From Phenylobacterium sp. (GTDB taxonomy: Bacteria; Pseudomonadota; Alphaproteobacteria; Caulobacterales; Caulobacteraceae), in NCBI RefSeq assembly GCF_030646615.1, contig NZ_JAUSLG010000073.1, positions 62,001-126,000 of the forward strand: a stretch of DNA of 64,000 bases. The letters are read 5' to 3'. Within the stretch, counting starts at the first letter, position 1, and each line of letters begins with the position of its first letter. The position numbers and the translations under genes were made by a program. Under the pieces are notes generated by a model that saw only the letters and a list, made by a program, of their open reading frames with translations, searched no databases and was not told the origin of the DNA. Below, piece by piece: positions 28,994-36,606 of this stretch.

Positions 28994-30246
28994 TGGGAGT
29001 CTCCGGACCCGGCAACGCCGCTCATCCGAGCCAGGGCTGCCTGCGCGCTTACCCGCTCACTGGCGGCGGCGATGGTTTGACCGCGCGCATCCGTGAGCGC
29101 GCGTCGTGCAACAAGAAGTTCGGCGAGACTCAGCTTCCCGCCTTCGTAGCCGATGCGTGTGAGGCGGTAGGCCTCCTGCGCGGCTCGCTCGCCCTCCCGC
29201 GCGGCGGCGAGCCGCGTTTCTGCGGCAGCCGCACGGGCTGTGCTTGCGCGAACCGTCGCCTCGGCGTCGAACCGCGCCGCATTCAGACGGGCCTCCGCGG
29301 CGGTGACTTCCGCCTGGACCGCGCGGACGTTCCCCCGATTGCGATCGAAGAGTGGCAGAGGGACCGACACCCCGGCGATGAATGCTGACGCATCGGAATT
29401 CTCGAACCGTCGGAAGCCCACCGAGACATTCACGTCGGGAACGGCGCGCCGACGCTCCAAGGCGAGGCGCCGCCGTGCCGCCTCACGCTCAGCTTGCGCC
29501 ACGAGATAGCCCGGCGCGGTAGATGCGACGGGCGAGATGGCGGAACGCGGCGGCGTTCCGTCCAGCAGGCTAACGGGGATCGACGTGATTGGCGCCGCCG
29601 ATCCCGAAAGCGCCGTAAGGTTAGCGAAGGCTGTCGCTCCCGCCGCCTGAGCCTCCTCGACCGTGGCGCGGGCCGCCTGGACTGCAGCCTCCGCCTGAAT
29701 ACGCCGCAACTCAGGTTCGCGGCCTTGTTCGACGAAGGCGCGCGCGATGCGGGCATCCTCCTCCGCGAGCCCGAGCGCTTCCTGTGCGAGCACAAGTCGC
29801 CGATCGCTGGCCTCGGCTTCGGCGTATGCCACCGCAAGATCGAATCTGAAATCGACCTGGGCGCGCTGGGCGCGCTGACGGGCGGCTTCTACCTCCCCCT
29901 GCGCCGCGGAAACCCTGGCGGAACGCTTGCCGCCGAGTTCCAAGGTCTGAGAAATCGACGCCGTCGTCTCAGCTTGGCTAATGCCGCTGTACGGCCCAGA
30001 CCCGGAAAAATTCTCGATTTCCAGGCCCACAGTCGGATTAGGACGCACGCCCGCCTGCTGTGCCAACCCTTCGGCTCGCGCGATGTCGGCGCGGGCTTCC
30101 GCCAAACGCGGCGCGGTCTCCTGCGCCTGTCGGAGTAGGTCGGTAAACGCTGGGGCGGGCTCGGCGACGCCGACGCCTGCCGACAGCCCCAAGGCGACGA
30201 GCCCCGAGGCGGCCGCCAACAGCGGCCTTCGATTATGGGTGAACAC
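28990..30246 (-). CDS. czcC: CzcC-type outer-membrane efflux protein (TolC family)
   Basis: A GTG at 30246 starts 418 residues with an export signal (LLAAASGLVALGLSAGVGVA) and the TolC-type repeated structure: helices such as DLLRQAQETAPRLAEARADI and RLVLAQEALGLAEEDARIAR, and strand segments (NPTVGLEIENFSGSGPYSGI, VPDVNVSVGFRRFENSDASA). The motif GKLSLAELLVARRALTDARG near the end is typical of the family. It forms the outer-membrane duct of the CzcCBA pump. Confidence 0.92.
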   Translation of the reverse strand: MFTHNRRPLLAAASGLVALGLSAGVGVAEPAPAFTDLLRQAQETAPRLAEARADIARAEGLAQQAGVRPNPTVGLEIENFSGSGPYSGISQAETTASISQTLELGGKRSARVSAAQGEVEAARQRAQRAQVDFRFDLAVAYAEAEASDRRLVLAQEALGLAEEDARIARAFVEQGREPELRRIQAEAAVQAARATVEEAQAAGATAFANLTALSGSAAPITSIPVSLLDGTPPRSAISPVASTAPGYLVAQAEREAARRRLALERRRAVPDVNVSVGFRRFENSDASAFIAGVSVPLPLFDRNRGNVRAVQAEVTAAEARLNAARFDAEATVRASTARAAAAETRLAAAREGERAAQEAYRLTRIGYEGGKLSLAELLVARRALTDARGQTIAAASERVSAQAALARMSGVAGSGDSQ

Positions 30247-30298
30247 GGTCTTCCTTCTCGCTTGTGACGACGGAGTGCGCGCGTGCGCGCGTCGGTCG

Positions 30299-30664
30299 TC
30301 AGCCGCGAGGCGGTCGTTTCAGTCCGAAGTGGGGATCGGTCTTACGCACAGCGGTGCGCCCCAGGACGTGCTTGGCGCTAGGCAAGTCTGCGCCAACGCC
30401 GCCCACACCTTCGATCGGCACAAAGGGTGCAAAGTGGTGACAATGACCATGGATGCAGACATCCGCCGGTGCGCTGCCGTGGTCATCCAATGGCGCGGTC
30501 ACCGTTTCACCGGCTGCGGTCGTGATTTCGGCCGCCGCTGCGCCGGAATTCAGATCGTTACCGCAGATGAGGGAGTCGACGCTCGGTCCTAGCGAAAGCA
30601 CAGCGACGAGCAAGGCGGCTGCTAGCCACCGTAGTGCTCCGGACCATGCTGAAGGACTCGCCAT
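30299..30664 (-). CDS. Small exported Cys/His protein upstream of czcC
   Basis: The 121-residue product has an N-terminal hydrophobic segment (WLAAALLVAVLSLGPSVDSL) and a later CIHGHCHHFAPFVP motif that could bind a metal ion. Proteins of this size and pattern often precede czcCBA in alphaproteobacteria and are compared with CzcI, but I cannot confirm that family. It begins 9 bases after the end of the CDF gene and ends 52 bases before czcC, inside the same operon. Confidence 0.6.
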   Translation of the reverse strand: MASPSAWSGALRWLAAALLVAVLSLGPSVDSLICGNDLNSGAAAAEITTAAGETVTAPLDDHGSAPADVCIHGHCHHFAPFVPIEGVGGVGADLPSAKHVLGRTAVRKTDPHFGLKRPPRG

Positions 30665-30673
30665 CGCCCTGCC

Positions 30674-31381
30674 CTATACGTGTTCCGCACTGTGGCGGGA
30701 ATGCGTTACATAGTTACGCAAATCCGCGCCGGCCGGAACGGCTCGGAGTTCCTTGCGCGCCTGACTGGAGATCTGCCACGCCGAGCGCAGGAAGACCGCC
30801 GCCAGCAGAACACCGACGAGAAGGTCCGGCCACCTCGACCCAGTGACGGTCACCGCAACGCCAGTGGCGGCCACCGCCAGGCACTGGATTAGGTCGTTGC
30901 GGGTGCAGAGCCAGACCGACCGCACGTTGGCGTCCCCTTCACGGAAGCGCACGAGCAGCAGCGCAGCGAGCAGATTGGCCGCCGCTCCGAATAGGCCGAG
31001 CCCCGAGATGGCGCCGCCTTCGGGCGAAGCGCCCGTGACCGCGCGCCAAACCGCCAGTCCGAGAATGCCCGCCGCCATCAGCGCAAGTGACCCGCTTTTG
31101 ATGAAGGCCGCGCCCGACCGGACCTGGACGCTTTTGCCGATGGCCCACAAGCTGAGCGCGTAGGTCGCTGCATCAGCCGCGAAGTCTAGGGTGTTGGCCG
31201 CCAGCGCCGCCGAGTCGGCGAGCCAGCTGCCGATAGCCACGACGACAAAGCCCACCATGTTGATGACGATGACCGCGCTCAGCGTCCGGCGGTAGGCCAG
31301 CGAGGCGCCGTCGAACGCGATGGGCGCGCCGCAGCCGCAACTGCTGGCGGCCGGCTTATCGGAAGTGGAACAGCTCGACAT
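30674..31381 (-). CDS. CDF-family cation transporter with a Cys-rich N-terminus
   Basis: From ATG 31381 the product has 235 residues. The N-terminus MSSCSTSDKPAASSCGCGAP carries three cysteines ahead of six membrane helices. Helices 2 and 5 hold AANTLDFAADAATYALSLWA and LCTRNDLIQCLAVAATGVAV, the positions of the CDF metal site. A further ATG at 31396 falls inside the operator dyad and is unlikely to be used. If the promoter is spaced as in other MerR systems, transcription would begin at or next to 31381, so the mRNA may be leaderless. This is the first gene of the operon. Confidence 0.82.
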   Translation of the reverse strand: MSSCSTSDKPAASSCGCGAPIAFDGASLAYRRTLSAVIVINMVGFVVVAIGSWLADSAALAANTLDFAADAATYALSLWAIGKSVQVRSGAAFIKSGSLALMAAGILGLAVWRAVTGASPEGGAISGLGLFGAAANLLAALLLVRFREGDANVRSVWLCTRNDLIQCLAVAATGVAVTVTGSRWPDLLVGVLLAAVFLRSAWQISSQARKELRAVPAGADLRNYVTHSRHSAEHV

Positions 31382-31387
31382 GCCGCG

Positions 31388-31422
31388 ACCCTGCATCCTC
31401 TAGTCGCTAGAGGATCAAGGGT
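31388..31422. promoter_or_regulatory. MerR-family operator between the efflux operon and its regulator
   Basis: Nine-base arms ATCCTCTAG (31395-31403) and CTAGAGGAT (31407-31415) flank a 3-base centre. They are extended by ACCCT (31388-31392) and AGGGT (31418-31422), giving 14 paired positions in 35 bases. On the minus strand a -35-like TTGATC (31418-31413) is followed 19 bases later by a -10 position at about 31393-31388, the overlong spacing of MerR-activated promoters. The form resembles ZntR/CadR/PbrR operators and differs from the CueR box at 16.5 kb. Confidence 0.85.
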
Positions 31423-31448
31423 CTATTTTATGGAACAAGGAGAATTCC

Positions 31449-31892
31449 ATGATGTCACTCACGATCGGCAAACTCGCGGCGGCCGCCGATGTGAAGGTCC
31501 CCACGATCCGCTTCTACGAACAGATCGGCCTCCTACCCGAGCCGGTGCGCACCGTAAGCGACCGTCGGGCCTACGATCCCGCCGCCGTCCGGCGTCTGGC
31601 TTTCATCAAGCACGCGCGCCAACTCGGCTTTCCGATCGAGGCGATCCGCACCCTCCTCGATCTAGCCGACCATCCGGAGCGATCATGTGAGGACGCCAAC
31701 AGCCTCGCCCAGGAACAACTCACCACCGTGGAAACAAAGATCGCCCAGCTCGAGGCGTTGCGCAGTGAGCTGAGGCGCATGGTGGCCGCCGGCTGCCAGG
31801 GGATCGCGGGCGATTGCCGTGTGATCGAAACCCTCGCTGATCACGGCCTTTGTGGCCGCGACCACTCAGTTCCTGGTCGGCTATCGTCGTAA
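31449..31892 (+). CDS. MerR-family divalent-metal regulator (ZntR/CadR/PbrR-like)
   Basis: The 147-residue product has the MerR DNA-binding half (LTIGKLAAAADVKVPTIRFY, RTVSDRRAYDPAAVRRLAFI) and a dimer helix. The residue that is Ser77 in CueR is a cysteine here (C80 in ERSCEDANSLA), with C116, C123 and a further C135 in the C-terminal loop (AAGCQGIAGDC, DHGLC). That set fits sensors of Zn, Cd or Pb. It is divergent from the efflux operon and shares the 35-base dyad with it. AGGAGAATTCC precedes the ATG. Confidence 0.88.
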   Translation: MMSLTIGKLAAAADVKVPTIRFYEQIGLLPEPVRTVSDRRAYDPAAVRRLAFIKHARQLGFPIEAIRTLLDLADHPERSCEDANSLAQEQLTTVETKIAQLEALRSELRRMVAAGCQGIAGDCRVIETLADHGLCGRDHSVPGRLSS

Positions 31893-32185
31893 GGCCGTTC
31901 GCGCGCAGACGAATCAACAGCCCACAGAACTCGGGCGTTTGCCCCAAAGTCGCCCCTTATCAGGCCGAAACAGACCGGCAACACGGGGGAAATGCGCGCG
32001 CCTGCCTGCTCGATTCAGGCCGTTCAAGCGTGGCCGCAAGCTCGCCTCTAACGGTTGTAGCTTTACTATAGAAAAAGTTCGAATCGCACCTTTCTAGTCA
32101 AGAACGCCCTTGACCTCGCCCATTCCGCGACTCACGGTTGTGACGCCCGGTAAAGGCGGGCGGACGCAATCAAGGGTCAGCTGCG

Positions 32186-32533
32186 ATGAAAAACGCCGGT
32201 TCAAGCCTAGTTCGGGGGCGTGCATCGACCGCCCTGGCCCTCGTCGCCGGCGCCGCGGTCCTTTTCGCGGTAAGCCCGGCCTGGGCCGCTGGCGCGGGCA
32301 CCGCCATGCCTTGGGAAGGCCCGCTCGACACCATCATGCAGTCGCTGTCGGGGCCGGTCGCCAAGGCCGTCGGCATCATCGCGATCGTGCTCACCGGCCT
32401 GGGCTTCGCCTTCGCGGAAGGTGGCTCGGCCCTGCGCAAAGGGATCGGCATCGTCTTCGGTCTGGCGATCGCCTTCACGGCCACGACCTTCATCTCGACC
32501 TTCTTCAACATGACCGCCGGGGCGGCGTTCTGA
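32186..32533 (+). CDS. trbC: TrbC/VirB2 pilin-like conjugation protein
   Basis: The 115-residue product has a long signal (ALALVAGAAVLFAVSPAWAA), then two hydrophobic helices (KAVGIIAIVLTGLGFAFAEG and IGIVFGLAIAFTATTFISTF) separated by a short basic loop, the form of VirB2/TrbC major pilins. The stop overlaps the trbD start. It is the first gene of the mating-pair cluster; trbB, which usually precedes it, is absent. Confidence 0.88.
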   Translation: MKNAGSSLVRGRASTALALVAGAAVLFAVSPAWAAGAGTAMPWEGPLDTIMQSLSGPVAKAVGIIAIVLTGLGFAFAEGGSALRKGIGIVFGLAIAFTATTFISTFFNMTAGAAF

Positions 32534-32799
32534 TGGCCCGGTCCGACGTCGAAGGGTTTGAGATCGCCTTCCACAGCTCGCTGTCGGAACCGGTGACGAT
32601 CGCCGGCGTGCCGCGCATGATCGCGGTGCTCAACGGCACCCTGACCGCCGTTTTGGCCTTGGGCCTGCAGGTCCCTCTGATCGGCATTCCGCTCGGCCTC
32701 GCCATTCACGGCGCCTGCTACTGGCTGAACAAGCGCGACCCCTACTTCTTCGACGCGCTCGGCCGCCACATTCGCCAGAAGCCGTACCTGGACGCCTGA
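32533..32799 (+). CDS. trbD: TrbD/VirB3 conjugation protein
   Basis: The ATG at 32533 overlaps the trbC stop (TGATG). The 88-residue product, MARSDVEGFEIAFHSSLSEP, has a hydrophobic double span (MIAVLNGTLTAVLALGLQVP, GIPLGLAIHGACYWLNKRDP) and ends HIRQKPYLDA, as in TrbD. It associates with the TrbE ATPase at the inner membrane. Confidence 0.87.
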   Translation: MARSDVEGFEIAFHSSLSEPVTIAGVPRMIAVLNGTLTAVLALGLQVPLIGIPLGLAIHGACYWLNKRDPYFFDALGRHIRQKPYLDA

Positions 32800-32851
32800 C
32801 GTGCGCGCTCGGCCTCACCCCTCCCCGCTTTTGGTCTCCTAGAGGTTTGCC

Positions 32852-35326
32852 GTGCTGTACCTGCGCGAGTACCGGCCCAAGGCTGATCGCCTGTTCGACC
32901 ACCTCCCCTGGGTGGCCCTCATCGGGCCGGGGCTCGTGCTCAACAAGGACGGCAGCTTTCAGAAGACCCTGGCCTTCCGCGGCCCGGACCTCGCCAGCGC
33001 CACCGACGCCGGCCTGGTCGCGACCCGCGCCCAGCTCAACAACGCCCTTCGGCGCCTGGGGTCGCGCTGGTGCCTGCACATCGAGGCGGTCCGGGCCCCG
33101 TCCCAGACCTATCCGAGCAGCCAGTTTCCAGACCCCGTGTCGGACCTGGTCGATGAGGAGCGCCGCGAAGGGTTCGAGGCGCAGGAGCGTCACTTCGAAA
33201 GCCGCTACTTCCTGACCTTCACCTATCTGCCGCCCGAAGAGGCGATCTCGACGGCCGAAAGCCTGCTGCTGGAAAACGCTCCGTCGGGACGCGGCGCCCA
33301 GGGGATGTATCGCGCGGCGCTCAGCGACTTCCTCAGCACGGTCCACCAGATCGCCGACATCCTGACGGCGATCATGCCGGAAGTCGCAGAACTGACCGAC
33401 GATGAGACCCTGACCTATCTGCACAGCTGCATCTCGACCAAGCGCCATCCGGTCGCCACGCCCGAGACCCCGGCCTACCTCGACGCCTTCCTCACCGACG
33501 ATGATTTTCAGGGCGGCCTGCTGCCCCGCCTCGGGGGCCAGTACCTGCGCACCCTCTCGGTTCGGGCTTACCCGACCACCTCGTGCCCTGGCCTGCTCGA
33601 CCGGCTCAATGAGTTGGGCATCAGCTATCGCTGGGTCTGCCGGTATCTGCCGCTGGACAAGGAAGACGCGCGCAAGGCGGTGACCACGGTTCGCAAGCGC
33701 TGGTTCGCCAAGCGTAAGGGCGTGATGGCGCTCCTGAAGGAGGCGATCACCCGCGAGCCGTCCCTGCTGGAGGATCCGGACGCGGCGGCGAAGTCCGTCG
33801 ACGCTGACGCGGCCCTGGCCATCCTCGGCGGCGACTACGCCTCGATCGGCTACTTCACCCCGACCGTCACCTTGATGGACGCCGATCCCGACCGGCTGGC
33901 CAACCGCGTCCGAGAGGTCGAGGGCGCCATCAACCGGGCGGGCTTCGTCTGCAAGGTCGAGGACGTCAATGCGGTCGAGGCCTGGATCGGCAGCCTGCCG
34001 GGCCAAGCCTATGCCGATCTGCGTCGGCCCTTGGTGTCGTCGCTGAACCTTTGCGACATGATGCCGATGTCGGCCATCTGGCCCGGCCCGACAGTCAACG
34101 CCCACCTGTCGGCCGAATGTCAGAAGCGTGGGTATCCTGGCGTTCAGCCGGCGCTGTTGGTCACCCGCACCGCTGGAACCACGCCGTTCCGCTTCGACCT
34201 GCACCAGGGTGATGTCGGTCACACGATGATCGTTGGGCCGACCGGCTCGGGGAAATCGGTCCTGCTCAACACCCTAGCCATGCAATGGCTGCGCTATCCC
34301 GAAGCCCAGGTCTTCTACTTCGATAAGGGCGCCAGCTCCCGGGCGTCGACACTGCTCGTCGGCGGACAGTTCTATGTCCTGGGCGGCGACCAGAGCGAGC
34401 TGGCTTTCCAGCCGCTGGCGCAGATCGACGCTGCCGATGACCGCGCCTGGGCCCAGGAGTGGGTGCAGGACATCGTCGCCGCCGAGGGTGTGCCCATCAC
34501 CCCGCCCGTCAAGGACGAGATCTGGAGCGGGTTGCGCAATCTCGCCGAGGGGCCGCGGGAACAGCGCACCCTTACCCTGTTGGCCGCCACCATCCAGGAC
34601 CAGGCCGTCAAGGCGGCGCTCATGCCCTACACGCTCAGCGGCCCCTACGGCCATCTGCTGGACGCCAATCAGAACGCCCTCAAGACCGCCGCTTGGCAGA
34701 CCTTCGAGATGGCCGAGCTGATGGCCAGCAAATCGGCGCTGGCTCCGGTCCTCACCTACATCTTCCGCAGTCTGGAACGTCGCTTCGACGGCCGGCCGAC
34801 GCTGCTGGTGCTCGATGAGGCCTGGCTCTTCCTCGACCAGGGCGCCTTCGCGGCCAAGATCCGCGAGTGGCTGAAGACGCTGCGCAAGTTCAATGTCGCC
34901 GTAGTCTTCGCCACCCAAAGCCTGGCGGACGTCGCCCGGTCGTCAATCGCGCCGGCGCTGATCGAGAGCTGCCCGACCCGCATCTTCCTGCCCAATCCGG
35001 ACGCCCAGACGCCGCAGATCACGGCGCTCTATCAGGACTTCGGCCTGAACCCGCAGCAGGTGCGGATCATCGCCAACGCCACGCCCAAGCGCGAGTACTA
35101 CTATCAATCCACGTCCGGGAACCGGCTATTCGAGCTGGGCCTGGGCGGCGTTTCCCTGGCCGCCGTGGGCTCGTCCTCGCCCGGCGATCAGCAGCTCATC
35201 AGCCAACTCCTCGCGGACCATGATCGTGGCGAGTTCGCCGAACGGTTCTTCGCGGCCAAGGGCCAGGCGGATGTGGCCCGCTACCTCGGCGAGCAGCGGC
35301 GCGCCGCCTATCCGAGGGTGGCGTGA
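32852..35326 (+). CDS. trbE: TrbE/VirB4 conjugation ATPase
   Basis: A GTG at 32852 gives 824 residues starting MLYLREYRPKADRLFDHLPW, the TrbE N-terminus. The Walker A motif G462-PTGSGKS-469 lies in VGHTMIVGPTGSGKSVLLNT, and Walker B in TLLVLDEAWLFLD with D655-E656. ATQSLADVARSSIAPALIES is the conserved motif III region. It powers pilus assembly and substrate transfer in the type IV secretion channel. An AGAGG lies 8 bases upstream of the start. Confidence 0.94.
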   Translation: MLYLREYRPKADRLFDHLPWVALIGPGLVLNKDGSFQKTLAFRGPDLASATDAGLVATRAQLNNALRRLGSRWCLHIEAVRAPSQTYPSSQFPDPVSDLVDEERREGFEAQERHFESRYFLTFTYLPPEEAISTAESLLLENAPSGRGAQGMYRAALSDFLSTVHQIADILTAIMPEVAELTDDETLTYLHSCISTKRHPVATPETPAYLDAFLTDDDFQGGLLPRLGGQYLRTLSVRAYPTTSCPGLLDRLNELGISYRWVCRYLPLDKEDARKAVTTVRKRWFAKRKGVMALLKEAITREPSLLEDPDAAAKSVDADAALAILGGDYASIGYFTPTVTLMDADPDRLANRVREVEGAINRAGFVCKVEDVNAVEAWIGSLPGQAYADLRRPLVSSLNLCDMMPMSAIWPGPTVNAHLSAECQKRGYPGVQPALLVTRTAGTTPFRFDLHQGDVGHTMIVGPTGSGKSVLLNTLAMQWLRYPEAQVFYFDKGASSRASTLLVGGQFYVLGGDQSELAFQPLAQIDAADDRAWAQEWVQDIVAAEGVPITPPVKDEIWSGLRNLAEGPREQRTLTLLAATIQDQAVKAALMPYTLSGPYGHLLDANQNALKTAAWQTFEMAELMASKSALAPVLTYIFRSLERRFDGRPTLLVLDEAWLFLDQGAFAAKIREWLKTLRKFNVAVVFATQSLADVARSSIAPALIESCPTRIFLPNPDAQTPQITALYQDFGLNPQQVRIIANATPKREYYYQSTSGNRLFELGLGGVSLAAVGSSSPGDQQLISQLLADHDRGEFAERFFAAKGQADVARYLGEQRRAAYPRVA

Positions 35327-35664
35327 TGGGCGCGCACGAGCTCTCCTTTGCGCCCGCTCATCCGCCTATGAGCCCGAGGGCGTTCGCCCGTCTGGCTTGG
35401 CTGAACCGTCACCTTCCGGGCGCGTGGACCGCCTCGCGACGCCGCCGGCGGATTCTGTTCCTGGCCCTGGCGGCGCCCGGCTTCCTCGCGGTCTTCGGCA
35501 CGACCTACCACCACAATTTCTTCGTCATGCTGGCTGGTTTTGTCTTGTTCGGCGCGGCCGTCGCCTTTCGGGCGGTGTCCGAACCCCTGTTCGTCCAGGC
35601 GACAGGCGACGACCTCTTCCCGGCTCCTCATCCCTCGCACCAGAAGGACACTCCCCATGCGTAA
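35326..35664 (+). CDS. Small membrane protein between trbE and trbJ
   Basis: The ATG at 35326 overlaps the trbE stop (TGATG); a GTG three bases earlier is an alternative. The 112 residues include two hydrophobic segments (RILFLALAAPGFLAVFGTTY and FFVMLAGFVLFGAAVAFRAV) and a basic RRRRR stretch before the first. Its end overlaps trbJ by eight bases. It is clearly part of the conjugation operon, but I cannot match it to a named Trb or VirB protein. Confidence 0.65.
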   Translation: MGAHELSFAPAHPPMSPRAFARLAWLNRHLPGAWTASRRRRRILFLALAAPGFLAVFGTTYHHNFFVMLAGFVLFGAAVAFRAVSEPLFVQATGDDLFPAPHPSHQKDTPHA

Positions 35665-36379
35665 GCAGCTCATGGCCGCGGCGGCGATCGTCGCGGTGTC
35701 GCTGGGGTTCGGGCCTTTGCCGCCGCAGCCCGCCGCTGCTCAGCAGATCGTCTTCGATCCGCGCGCCGTGGCGCAGGCGGTCCAGCAGGTGCGCCAGGGC
35801 CTGTCGCAGATCCAGCAGCTGCAGACGCAGGTCACCAATCAGATGGCGATGCTGCAAAAGCTCGGCACGGACGTGACCGAGCCTTTGGCGCAGATTAACG
35901 CCCAGGCAAGCCAGCTCATGCAGCAGGCCCAGGCCATCGGCTACAACAGCCAGAATATCGCCGGCCAGTTCCAGCAGTTCTACCCCGCCAGCTTGTCGGG
36001 CCAGAGCTTCGCTCAAATCCAGCAGCGGTTGGCGAGCTGGGAGGCGAACAGTCGGTTGACCTTGCAGGACTCCATGGCCGTGCAGAACCAGCTGGTGAGA
36101 TCTCAGCGCACGACGGCCGGGGCCGTCAACGGCGCGGTGGCCGCCTCGCAAGGCGCCGCCGGACAAACGGCGGCGATCCAGGCCACCAATCAGTTGCTGG
36201 CCGCGCTCAGCAGCCAGCTTCAGGGCCTTCAGACGATCCTGATCGCGCAAGCGAGGACGCAAGAAACAATCCTGGCGCAGCAGCAGGCTGGGGCGGTTGC
36301 GGCCCGAGCTGAGACCGAGCGGGCCACGGCTTACACCAAGACTGGGAGTCGGCTGCCGAACATCTCGGATTTCCAATGA
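35657..36379 (+). CDS. trbJ: TrbJ/VirB5 conjugation protein
   Basis: From ATG 35657 the product has 240 residues with a signal (AAAAIVAVSLGFGPLPPQPA ending AAAQQ) and a long Gln/Ala-rich helical body (AVQQVRQGLSQIQQLQTQVT, GQFQQFYPASLSGQSFAQIQ, RTQETILAQQQAGAVAARAE), the usual TrbJ composition. It would be a minor pilus component needed for pilus assembly and recipient contact. The stop overlaps the following lipoprotein start. Confidence 0.88.
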   Translation: MRKQLMAAAAIVAVSLGFGPLPPQPAAAQQIVFDPRAVAQAVQQVRQGLSQIQQLQTQVTNQMAMLQKLGTDVTEPLAQINAQASQLMQQAQAIGYNSQNIAGQFQQFYPASLSGQSFAQIQQRLASWEANSRLTLQDSMAVQNQLVRSQRTTAGAVNGAVAASQGAAGQTAAIQATNQLLAALSSQLQGLQTILIAQARTQETILAQQQAGAVAARAETERATAYTKTGSRLPNISDFQ

Positions 36380-36582
36380 TGCGGTCCTTGCTTGTCATCA
36401 GCTGTTTCGTTGCCGTTGGCCTCGCGGGCTGCGGAAAGCCCGCCACAGAGCCGAGTCAAACCGACCCGCCAGCCAAGGCGACGCCGTGTCCGGACATCAA
36501 CAATCGTGACCGGAACGACCCATGTTCACCGCTGTACTTCAAGAAGAAGGGCAGCAGCCTTCCCGACAAAAACAGCCTCTAG
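36376..36582 (+). CDS. Small lipoprotein, TrbK/VirB7-like position
   Basis: Tandem ATG codons at 36376 and 36379 overlap the trbJ stop. The 68-residue product begins MMRSLLVISCFVAVGLAGCG with lipobox LAGC and continues with a short hydrophilic part (PCPDINNRDRNDPCSPLYFK). A lipoprotein directly after trbJ occupies the place of TrbK, the entry-exclusion protein of RP4, or of VirB7. Sequence alone does not decide which. Confidence 0.7.
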   Translation: MMRSLLVISCFVAVGLAGCGKPATEPSQTDPPAKATPCPDINNRDRNDPCSPLYFKKKGSSLPDKNSL

Positions 36583-36606
36583 GCTGGTAGTGCGCCGAGT
36601 TCGTCC

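Noticed and set aside
32630..34222. A 530-codon minus-strand frame over trbD-trbE
   Set aside because: Opposite the Walker A-containing TrbE gene; composition is that of an antisense frame.
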